Both the position numbers and the translations under genes were made by a program. 28,672 nucleotides of DNA from Actinomycetota bacterium (GTDB taxonomy: Bacteria; Actinomycetota; Humimicrobiia; Humimicrobiales; Humimicrobiaceae): assembly GCA_014360385.1 (NCBI GenBank), contig JACIXO010000002.1, forward strand, positions 1 to 28,672. The letters are read 5' to 3'. Each line of letters opens with the position of its first letter. Position 1 is the first letter of the stretch. This document shows, one piece after another, positions 1-6,613 of this stretch. A model generated the notes under the pieces. It ran no database searches. It saw only the letters and a program-made list of their open reading frames with translations, and was not told where the DNA came from.

Positions 1-1209
1 CTTATCTCCAGTTACTATCCCAGACTTTGTGGTATAGCTACTTTTTGCGAGGAGGCAAGAGAATTTATTAAAAAAGCTAATCCAGATAGAGATGTTTTAA
101 TAATTAGTCACAAAGATGGTGAGGGTAAAGGAGTTTTTCCTATAATTGATATCACCAATAGGTTCTGGTGGAAACCTGTTGCTGAGAAGATAAAAGAGCT
201 CTCACCTTATGTAGTTCATATTGAGCACGAATATGGTTTGTATGAATATGTAGACGAAAGAGGCATTGGTGACAGAAATGAGGGTTTTATTGAGCTTTTG
301 GGAGCAATTAGTGAATATCCTATTGTGGTAGAACCTCATACAATCCATGGGAGATTAAGAGAATTTGAAGAAAATTTTGTTTACCAACTTTGCAAATATT
401 CGGATATAGTTTTGTTTAAGAGTGACTACCAGAAATGGAGGCTTGAGTGGACATTCAGTCAAAAGAACTGGAAAATACCTACTAATATAATGGTAGTTCC
501 CCATGGAGCAAGACCTGACCGCTACTGGAGTGAAGATGAGGTTTCAAGACTTAAAGAGGAACTCGGTCTGACCAAACTCCCTTATCTAAGTCAGAATCTT
601 GTAGGTCTTGTAGGATGGATACAGTCTAACAAGAGATGGGATATTTTAACTTCAATGTGGGAGGAAATTGTTAAAGAGATTGAAAAAAGAAGCGGCCAGG
701 CATGGGATTTATTGGCGGCTGGAGCCTATAGAGATCCGAGACACTATAACGAATATAAAAAGTACAGAGAAGAGGTTGAGCTGCTTGAGAGGAAGGGTTT
801 TGCTCATTATTATGAGTTTATTCCAAGAGGGGAACTATACTATAAAGTTATGGCGGTCTGTGATTTTGTGGTTCTGCCTACGGTAGATGAAACTCAGTCA
901 GGAACTCTTGCCAGGATTATTGCCTTAAATAAGCCTTTTATAACTACTGCCCCTGTAGAAGGTTTAACTGCCCAGGCTCTCGAAAGTGGAGGGGGGCTTT
1001 TGTTTACGAATAAAGAAATGCTGAAAGAACATGTAATAGAATTGGCATGTAATGAAAATCTTAGAAAAAAGCTTTCAGAAAACTTAAGAAGATATTTGAA
1101 AGAAGTAGTTTCATGGGAGATTGTAGCTCAAAAGTATAACAAAGCATATGAGTATGCGAGACGTAAAAAAATAGAGCGCCGTGAAGTGATTATACCTCCT
1201 GAGTTTTAA
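1..1209 (+). CDS. Glycosyltransferase, GT4-like (5' end cut by window edge)
   Basis: The reading frame is open from base 1, so the gene begins upstream of the window; 402 residues are visible. The first visible residues (SSYYPRLCGIATFCEEA) match the start of the N-terminal Rossmann domain of GT-B retaining glycosyltransferases, so only a few residues are missing. HIEHEYGLYEY and VVPHGARP are typical donor/acceptor-cleft segments, and GLVGWIQSNKRWDIL resembles the start of the C-terminal domain. The usual EX7E motif is replaced by a DETQSGTLARIIALNKPF segment, a variant shared with the convergent gene at 1451-2572 (QSG). It probably transfers a sugar from an activated donor in the cytoplasm during envelope glycan synthesis; donor and acceptor cannot be told. 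An internal ATG at 238 is not the start because homology extends upstream. Confidence 0.85.
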   Translation, partial: LISSYYPRLCGIATFCEEAREFIKKANPDRDVLIISHKDGEGKGVFPIIDITNRFWWKPVAEKIKELSPYVVHIEHEYGLYEYVDERGIGDRNEGFIELLGAISEYPIVVEPHTIHGRLREFEENFVYQLCKYSDIVLFKSDYQKWRLEWTFSQKNWKIPTNIMVVPHGARPDRYWSEDEVSRLKEELGLTKLPYLSQNLVGLVGWIQSNKRWDILTSMWEEIVKEIEKRSGQAWDLLAAGAYRDPRHYNEYKKYREEVELLERKGFAHYYEFIPRGELYYKVMAVCDFVVLPTVDETQSGTLARIIALNKPFITTAPVEGLTAQALESGGGLLFTNKEMLKEHVIELACNENLRKKLSENLRRYLKEVVSWEIVAQKYNKAYEYARRKKIERREVIIPPEF

Positions 1210-1450
1210 TTCAAGTTTGTATTAAAGTTCTACTTTAAGTTTTGTTTCAAAAACTATATCCAAACTATATCATTAGTTTGCTTCATAGCTCTCTTATATA
1301 AATAGCTAATTAGTTCTTGCTGAATGGTTCGTTATTTTCTAAAAAGTTTGAATTCATTGAGCACAAAATTTTTTATTTTTTTAAATTTTAGCCAATTATC
1401 CAACAAGAACTGATTAAGCTTATTTCAGCAATTAGTTTAACAGCCATTTT
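1210..1450. repeat. Convergent intergenic spacer with imperfect inverted repeat
   Basis: This spacer lies between two convergent glycosyltransferase genes. It contains an imperfect inverted repeat (arms about 1304-1320 and 1402-1420, sharing AGTTCTTG and its complement) and a short direct repeat AAACTATATC at 1251 and 1262. No hairpin followed by a T-tract, and so no clear intrinsic terminator, was found. The long arms could form a bidirectional terminator-like structure, but this is inference. Confidence 0.35.
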
Positions 1451-2572
1451 TTACTGGTAAGGTAGGGTCTGGAAGTAAGAGTTTTTCAGGTCTTCATAAA
1501 TTTTTACTGTATTTTTAGCTACTATGTCCCATCTCAATTTAGAATTTACTCTTTTTAGCGCTTCTTCTGATAAGCTATTTCTTAACCTATCGTCAGTTAG
1601 AATCTTAACTATGTTATTGACATAGTCTTCATCTGTCTTTGATATTAGACCACATCTACTTTCTTTAAATATCTCTGTAAAAACTTTAAGGTCTGAAGTT
1701 ACCAGTGGAATTCCAAAGGCTAAAAAATGAGCCATTATTCCGCTCTGAGATGAAACTTTGTAAGGCAGGACTGCCACATCTGCACTGCTTACGAATGTGT
1801 CAAAAACTTCTTGAGGAAATTTAGACTTAAAAAATTTTATACTGTCTTTTGCAGGAGATTCGTTGATTAGCCTTACCAGCTTTTCGGTGTAGTCAATGTT
1901 TTCATTTAGCCTTATATCTCCTGCTACTACTAAAATGCTTTCTTTTACTTTTTCTTTTATTTTAGGGAAAAGCTCTATGATTGTTTCAAAGTTTTTCGAA
2001 GGTCTGAAATAGCCCAGCAACAATATTACTTTTTTTCCTTCAAGACCAAGTCTTAATTTAGCGTCAGGGATTTTCTCTACCTTTCTTACTCCATGTGGAA
2101 TTACAGTAATATTATCAAAATGACCTATGTGTTTTTCGATGCTCTCTAATTGATAATTTTCGTGAACTATTATTTTGTCCCCACTTCTTATGAGTGCTTC
2201 AGTTAAAAGTTTATTTTCTGAAGTAAAGCTATCGTACACTGTATGCATGGTAATTACCACAGGAGTTTTTGAAAGCTTTAGCTGATAAATAAGTGGTATA
2301 ACATTAACTCCTCTGTTGGGCCCAAATAATCCAAATTCGTGCTGTATATGAACAACTTCAAGGCCAAGCTTGATAGCTGTATTGAAAATCTTGTATGCCA
2401 AGTCGGGGTCCTGACTATTATATACAGTATGTACTCTTTCTCCTAAAGCTCCGTATTCACTGATTATATGGACTACATGGTTCAATTTTTTAATTTCATC
2501 AGTAAGATATTTGGTGTAAGTTGCAATTCCGCACTCTATTGGCGGATAAGTAGATATAAATCCTATTCTCAT
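1451..2572 (-). CDS. Glycosyltransferase, GT4-like
   Basis: This 373-residue protein has the GT-B fold pattern. The N-terminal MRIGFISTYPPIECGIATY segment is the first Rossmann strand and loop, followed by HIQHEFGLFG and VIPHGVRK. The C-terminal domain starts near LLLGYFRPSKNFETII. As in the convergent gene at 1-1209, the acidic EX7E motif is absent: SSQSGIMAHFLAFGIPL stands in its place. This suggests both belong to one GT4 subfamily. The start ATG follows a strong upstream AAGGAGGA on the minus strand, although the spacing of about 14 bases is long. It is probably a cytoplasmic enzyme for an envelope polysaccharide; substrate unknown. It is divergent from the 3D-domain gene at 2767. Confidence 0.85.
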   Translation of the reverse strand: MRIGFISTYPPIECGIATYTKYLTDEIKKLNHVVHIISEYGALGERVHTVYNSQDPDLAYKIFNTAIKLGLEVVHIQHEFGLFGPNRGVNVIPLIYQLKLSKTPVVITMHTVYDSFTSENKLLTEALIRSGDKIIVHENYQLESIEKHIGHFDNITVIPHGVRKVEKIPDAKLRLGLEGKKVILLLGYFRPSKNFETIIELFPKIKEKVKESILVVAGDIRLNENIDYTEKLVRLINESPAKDSIKFFKSKFPQEVFDTFVSSADVAVLPYKVSSQSGIMAHFLAFGIPLVTSDLKVFTEIFKESRCGLISKTDEDYVNNIVKILTDDRLRNSLSEEALKRVNSKLRWDIVAKNTVKIYEDLKNSYFQTLPYQ

Positions 2573-2695
2573 GGTTTTTTTTCTCTTCCTCCTTATTTGG
2601 ATTGAAATTTTTAAGATATTAAATTAAGATACTAAATTTTACCAAATTATTTTTGCTTTTTTTAGAGCCTTAAGCGTGCCTATAGATTTTTTGGG

Positions 2696-2723
2696 TTGCT
2701 TTTTAGGATTTTACTCCTATAAT
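2696..2723 (+). promoter_or_regulatory. Putative sigma-70 type promoter for the 3D-domain gene
   Basis: TTGCTT (2696-2701) is followed after 16 bases by a perfect TATAAT (2718-2723), 44 bases before the TTG start at 2767. Seen by eye only; no transcript evidence. Confidence 0.5.
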
Positions 2724-2766
2724 TTTAAAAACTACAAAGGATTGTAAACTGGTAAAGGAGTGAGGA

Positions 2767-3279
2767 TTGGGTTGGATAAAAAAGTACAATTTAACAATCA
2801 ATATTTTGTTCTGGCTGTTAGCAGTTTGTATATGTTCAGTAATTATATTATGGAAAGTAAATCCAGATTTGTTAAAACCGGGCGTAGACTCTATTTTCCA
2901 TGCTATGTATGAGAACAGGGTAATTGTAGAGACTAGACCTGTGGTCGTTAAGGAGGTAGAAGAGGTAGAGTGGTTCTATTTTATAGCTACAGGTTACAGT
3001 GCTAACGACCCTAACCAGGGAACTGATAATACTACTGCAACCGGAAGTAAAACCAGGGAAGGTATAGTTGCAGTAGATCCAAAAATTATCCCTCTTGGCA
3101 CGAGAATTGAGATCAAAGGTATGGGAACATTTGTTGCCGGGGATACTGGAGGCAAAATTAAAGGTAACAGAATTGATATCTTTTTCAGCTCGAAAGAAGA
3201 AGCGAAGAGATTTGGCAAGAAGGGAGTCTGGATAAGGGTTTTGGAGAAAGATATTGAACTAGCAGAGACGTACTCTTAG
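2767..3279 (+). CDS. Membrane-anchored 3D-domain (YabE/MltA-like) protein
   Basis: This 170-residue protein has one N-terminal membrane segment (about residues 11-29), a short linker and a C-terminal 3D domain (about 70-165). The three aspartates naming the domain are visible: D104 in AVDPKIIPLGT, D126 in AGDTGG and D137 in RIDIFF. The 3D domain is a small double-psi barrel found in wall-active proteins such as YabE/YocH and the MltA lytic transglycosylases. The anchor suggests it faces the cell wall, probably as a peptidoglycan-cleaving enzyme or a partner of one. TTG at 2767 is chosen because AAGGAG lies 6 bases upstream. No LysM or G5 domain is present, so this is a minimal form. Confidence 0.8.
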   Translation: MGWIKKYNLTINILFWLLAVCICSVIILWKVNPDLLKPGVDSIFHAMYENRVIVETRPVVVKEVEEVEWFYFIATGYSANDPNQGTDNTTATGSKTREGIVAVDPKIIPLGTRIEIKGMGTFVAGDTGGKIKGNRIDIFFSSKEEAKRFGKKGVWIRVLEKDIELAETYS

Positions 3280-3359
3280 AGTTAGCTGTCTTTCCTGGAA
3301 ACATGTATCCAACTTTGTGTCTTCCGGTGAAGATGTCTACGAGCTTTGCCATATTTTGG

Positions 3360-3740
3360 TTAGTTTGGAGCTTGTGTTTTTTGATTAATTTTAATTATAT
3401 TGGTAAGAGCCTCGTAAAACTTTCTTGCTTTTTCCTTATTGATCTTCCCTATGCTGAATGATTGGTTCTTGGCGTTTGTTATTGTTAGGCTCGAAAAAAG
3501 AAGCCCCTCGCTTAGAGACACCTTTGCTAGGTAAGGATAGGTAGCTATAAATTTCTTATCGATGTTAATGTTTGACTTGAAATAGAAGCACAGTTTTCTA
3601 TCCGTTAGAACAAGGTAGCCTTCAACCAGATTGTTAAGAATCCCTCGAGAACTGAGAACTGTGTGTTCGGAAGGTTCTAATAAATATTCAATTTCTCTAA
3701 GCATTAGATCTTTCTTGTCTGTTTGTTTGGGTTTTTCCAT
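3360..3740 (-). CDS. Small PH/GRAM-like domain protein, function unknown
   Basis: This 126-residue protein has no membrane segment or signal peptide. The pattern of alternating hydrophobic strands (EGYLVLTDRKLCFYFK, KKFIATYPYLAKVSL, SSLTITNAKNQSFSIGKI) followed by a C-terminal amphipathic helix (KARKFYEALTNIIK) resembles bacterial PH-like (bPH/GRAM) domains. The family assignment is by pattern only. The ATG follows a GGAG-type ribosome site on the minus strand. It converges on the 3D-domain gene with an 80-base gap. No role can be given. Confidence 0.6.
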   Translation of the reverse strand: MEKPKQTDKKDLMLREIEYLLEPSEHTVLSSRGILNNLVEGYLVLTDRKLCFYFKSNINIDKKFIATYPYLAKVSLSEGLLFSSLTITNAKNQSFSIGKINKEKARKFYEALTNIIKINQKTQAPN

Positions 3741-3843
3741 GTCCTGTCTCCAACTTTAATTTTTTAGTAGATTTAACCATAAAAATTTTGAATATTCAAC
3801 TAGAAACACACTTAAAAGTCCCTGAATTCTAGAGATTTTTGAA

Positions 3844-4025
3844 GAATCAGGCTTGGTGTTTCGAAAACACGCTTGCTTTACCCCAGCGAGGTAAAGCTAG
3901 CTCGGTTTTTGAAGGCTTCGCTCTCCTCTCTTAAGAGGAACCATGCCCGCTTCGCCTTCAAACGGTTTTCGAAACACTTAAGCCTTATCCAATAATTTGT
4001 TTTCAATCACGGAAAAAAGAAATGC
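3844..4025. repeat. Palindromic dispersed repeat element, copy A (complete)
   Basis: Inverted ends (3844-3868 and about 3965-3986) share the palindromic core TTTCGAAAAC / GTTTTCGAAA and the AGGCTT end. Between them are an 8-bp perfect hairpin (3875-3882 with 3890-3897), arms GAAGGC (3911-3916) and GCCTTC (3954-3959), and the hairpin CCTCT-CTTA-AGAGG (3925-3938). A conserved tail runs to about 4025. The segment from 3912 to 4025 recurs at 28403-28513 and the right part recurs at 26496-26554. No coding capacity. It looks like a MITE or foldback repeat. Confidence 0.8.
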
Positions 4026-4045
4026 TACCCTTATTGAACAATTTC

Positions 4046-4073
4046 TTGATTTTTGAATAATATTCTGTATTAT
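4046..4073 (+). promoter_or_regulatory. Putative promoter for the alcohol dehydrogenase/methyltransferase pair
   Basis: TTGATT (4046-4051) and TATTAT (4068-4073) are separated by 16 bases and lie about 85 bases before the ATG at 4158. Judged by eye. Confidence 0.4.
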
Positions 4074-4130
4074 TTCAACTTAGTGAAACCCTCAGGCGTC
4101 TTGTCATAAACTTGCTTTCTAAGTAGCTTA

Positions 4131-4164
4131 GAGATTAACAATGGAAAGAGATTAACAATGGAAG
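4131..4164 (+). repeat. 17-bp tandem duplication over the start codon
   Basis: The unit GAGATTAACAATGGAAR occurs twice in tandem (4131-4147 and 4148-4164), giving two ATGs. The first ATG (4141) runs into TAA after four codons; the second (4158) opens the dehydrogenase gene. Confidence 0.9.
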
Positions 4165-5321
4165 ATTTTATTTTTTATAATCCTACGAAGATTATATTTG
4201 GAAAAGGCACCCACAAACTCGTCTCTAGGGAGATAAAGCCGTATGGCAACAGGGTTCTATTCGTTTACGGTAAGGGAAGTATAAAAGAAACAGGTCTTTA
4301 TTCTGAGATTGTAGACCAGCTCAAAATCCAGGACATAGAATTTTTTGAACTCTCAGGTGTAAAGTCAAATCCAGAGCTTGGTCTTGTCAGAGAAGGAATT
4401 GAAATCTGCAGAAGAGAGAAGCTTGGTTTCATACTTGCAGTTGGCGGAGGGAGTGTCATAGATACCGCAAAAGCTATAGCAATAGGAGTATCCTATTCTG
4501 GAGATGTATGGGATTTTTTCATAGGTAAGAAAGCTCCCACTACGTCGTTGCCAGTTGGAATTGTTCTTACTATCCCAGGATCTGGGAGCGAAGCAAGTGA
4601 TGCGTCTGTGATAACACACGAGAAATCGAAAGTGAAAAAGAGTGTTCATAGCCTTGTTATGAGACCCAAATTCTCTATTCTTAATCCCGAGCTTACTTAT
4701 ACCTTAAAACCTATCCAGCTCTTTTATGGAATATCTGACACCATTGCCCATGTCTTTGAGAGGTATTTTACGCCAACAAAATACGTGGATCTAACTGATA
4801 GATTGTGTGAGGCTACCATAAAATCGGTGATGGTTAATGCATTACTTATAAAATCAAATCCCGATGACTACCATCCAAGGGCTGAAATTATGTGGGCTAG
4901 CACCATGGCTCACAATGACATATTGAGTGCTGGAAGAGTTGGCGATTGGGGTTGCCATAAAATATCCCACGCTATAAGTGCTATTTACGATACTCCACAT
5001 GGTGTCACCTTTTCGGTGATTTTCCCCGCATGGATGAAATATGTTTACCGGCATGATGTAGCAAGATTTCGGCAGTTTGCGTTAAGAGTATTTGATGTGG
5101 AACCAAACTTTGGCTCAGATGAGAGCATAATTCAGGAAGGAATTGCCAGGCTCGAGAAATTTTATGAAAGTCTTGGATTACCCTTGACTTTGAAAGATAT
5201 TGGAGTATTCGAGGATAAATTTGAAGCAATTGCAGAAAAAAGTGTGGAGTTTGGAGCTGGAAGATTTTTTGAGTTACAGAAAGAGGATGTTTTGGAAATA
5301 CTAAAGCTTGCTAACTGTTAG
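4158..5321 (+). CDS. Iron-containing (type III) alcohol dehydrogenase, butanol dehydrogenase-like
   Basis: This 387-residue protein has the usual length for NAD(P)-dependent group III alcohol dehydrogenases. The N-terminal nucleotide domain has the LAVGGGSVIDTAKAIA motif and the PGSGSEAS loop. The C-terminal metal domain carries the expected ligands: D in GISDTIAHVFERYF, H in the same segment, and two His in HKISHAISAIYDTPHG. It interconverts an alcohol and an aldehyde in the cytoplasm, most like the BdhA/YqhD branch; substrate unknown. ATG 4158 is used because the duplicate ATG at 4141 is closed by a stop. It is followed after 76 bases by an MtaA-like methyltransferase, so a shared one-carbon or methoxy-compound pathway is possible. 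Confidence 0.92.
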   Translation: MEDFIFYNPTKIIFGKGTHKLVSREIKPYGNRVLFVYGKGSIKETGLYSEIVDQLKIQDIEFFELSGVKSNPELGLVREGIEICRREKLGFILAVGGGSVIDTAKAIAIGVSYSGDVWDFFIGKKAPTTSLPVGIVLTIPGSGSEASDASVITHEKSKVKKSVHSLVMRPKFSILNPELTYTLKPIQLFYGISDTIAHVFERYFTPTKYVDLTDRLCEATIKSVMVNALLIKSNPDDYHPRAEIMWASTMAHNDILSAGRVGDWGCHKISHAISAIYDTPHGVTFSVIFPAWMKYVYRHDVARFRQFALRVFDVEPNFGSDESIIQEGIARLEKFYESLGLPLTLKDIGVFEDKFEAIAEKSVEFGAGRFFELQKEDVLEILKLANC

Positions 5322-5397
5322 TTGACTATTATGCTTATGCTAACTTAACTTATAGGTGTAGGCGTCTACGGTCTTAATGGAGTTTAAGGAGCTATCA

Positions 5398-6423
5398 ATG
5401 ATAACGTCATACAGGATGACACCTAAACGAAGATTTTTATCAGCGCTATTTGGTGGGAGAGTAGACAGAACGCCTGTGGGTAGCGCAACATCAGTTGCAA
5501 CAGTTGAACAGGAAGAGATGACCGGCTGTTATTTCCCTGAAGCCCATGTGGATGGTGTAAAGATGGCACATCTGGCTGCAGGGGCCTACGAAATACTGGG
5601 TTATGACTGCATAATGCCAGTCTTCAGTGTTGTAGCTGAGTCAGCTGCTCTGGGGTGCGAGATAGACTGGGGCGATAAAGAAAATATGCCAATCAACCGG
5701 TCCTCTCCTTGGAAGGAACCGGAGGACGTTGTTATACCTGATGACTTTCTCGAAAGACCTACAACGAAAGCATGTCTGGATGCAATAAAAATATTAAGGA
5801 AAACATATGGCGATAGGGTAGCTATTATGGGAAAAGTAATGGGACCCTGGACTTTAGCATATCATATGCATGGGATCCAGGATTTTCTAATGGAGACAAT
5901 AACAGAACCCGAGAAGGTTCGTCTTTTCCTGACAAAACTCAAAGAAATAACTATTCTTTTCGGAAAAGCTCAGATAGAAGCTGGTGCAGATGTTCTATGT
6001 GTTGCAGACCATGCAACTGGTGATCTTGTTAGCGCTAAGACATATTTTGACTTCCTGCTGCCTCTTCACAAAGAGTTGACTCTTAAGATTGGATGTCCAA
6101 TGGTCCTTCACATTTGTGGTAATACATTGGATCGTATGAAATACATAGCTGAATCAGGATTTGATTGTTTCCATTTTGATTCAAAAGTTGATGCAAAAGA
6201 TGCAGTAAAGGAAATTGACGGCAAAATCTCGCTAATGGGTAATGTTAATAACCCTGAAGTTTTGCTTAATGGAAATCCTTCCGAGGTATCTGAAAAAGTA
6301 GCCTATGCCCTTAGGGCTGGAGTTCAAATTGTTGGTCCCGAGTGTGCTGTTCCACTTAAAACTCCCCTGGAGAACCTTAAGGAGATTGTTAATGCTGTGG
6401 AAAGTTTTTTTGAATGCGTCTAG
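5398..6423 (+). CDS. Uroporphyrinogen decarboxylase-fold methyltransferase, MtaA-like
   Basis: This 341-residue protein belongs to the UroD-like superfamily. It keeps the zinc motif of methylcobamide:thiol methyltransferases (MtaA/MtbA type), H-x-C...C: H238 and C240 in VLHICGNT and C316 in GPECAVPL. True UroD enzymes lack this zinc site, so methyl transfer from a corrinoid protein to a thiol (or a related reaction) is more likely than haem synthesis. ATG 5398 is preferred over the ATG at 5377 because TAAGGAG lies 6 bases upstream and the family motif MTPKRRFLSALFGG begins just after. No corrinoid protein or substrate methyltransferase (MtaB/MtaC) is in the window, so the substrate is unknown. 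It probably shares a transcript with the dehydrogenase. Confidence 0.85.
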   Translation: MITSYRMTPKRRFLSALFGGRVDRTPVGSATSVATVEQEEMTGCYFPEAHVDGVKMAHLAAGAYEILGYDCIMPVFSVVAESAALGCEIDWGDKENMPINRSSPWKEPEDVVIPDDFLERPTTKACLDAIKILRKTYGDRVAIMGKVMGPWTLAYHMHGIQDFLMETITEPEKVRLFLTKLKEITILFGKAQIEAGADVLCVADHATGDLVSAKTYFDFLLPLHKELTLKIGCPMVLHICGNTLDRMKYIAESGFDCFHFDSKVDAKDAVKEIDGKISLMGNVNNPEVLLNGNPSEVSEKVAYALRAGVQIVGPECAVPLKTPLENLKEIVNAVESFFECV

Positions 6424-6470
6424 CATTGGAGTGCCATCTATGTGATAGAAAAAACCTATGTTATAGGAAA

Positions 6471-6499
6471 TTGACACTCATCCTTATTACTTTTATTCA
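6471..6499 (+). promoter_or_regulatory. Possible promoter of the Pel operon
   Basis: A perfect TTGACA (6471-6476) is followed after 17 bases by the weak -10 TATTCA (6494-6499), about 115 bases before the TTG start at 6614. The remaining leader shows no c-di-GMP riboswitch core that I can recognise. Confidence 0.35.
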
Positions 6500-6613
6500 G
6501 TCAATATACACATTAAAGAGTAAAGAAAATTTGAAAAAATTACTGATGCTCTAGGCATAGACACTTAAAAAATTACTAAAAAAAGTAAGTGCGAAATCAA
6601 AGGAGCAAGGTTC

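Larger units (their letters stand above)
3741..4157. other. 417-bp intergenic spacer between the PH-like gene and the alcohol dehydrogenase
   Basis: The spacer holds repeat copy A (3844-4025), a promoter candidate (4046-4073) and a 17-bp tandem duplication (4131-4164). The stretch 3741-3843 shows nothing else recognisable beyond the upstream region of the minus-strand PH-like gene. Confidence 0.6.

Noticed and set aside
2994..3218. Minus-strand frame inside the 3D-domain gene, and similar frames inside other genes
   Set aside because: Such frames are shadows of well-supported genes on the other strand, without ribosome sites or domains.
6455..6467. Small hairpin CCTAT-GTT-ATAGG after the methyltransferase gene
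   Set aside because: The stem is only 5 bp and no T-tract follows, so it is not a credible terminator.
6424..6613. c-di-GMP riboswitch in the Pel leader
   Set aside because: No conserved GEMM core could be found; the leader has only a small CCTAT/ATAGG hairpin (6455-6467).
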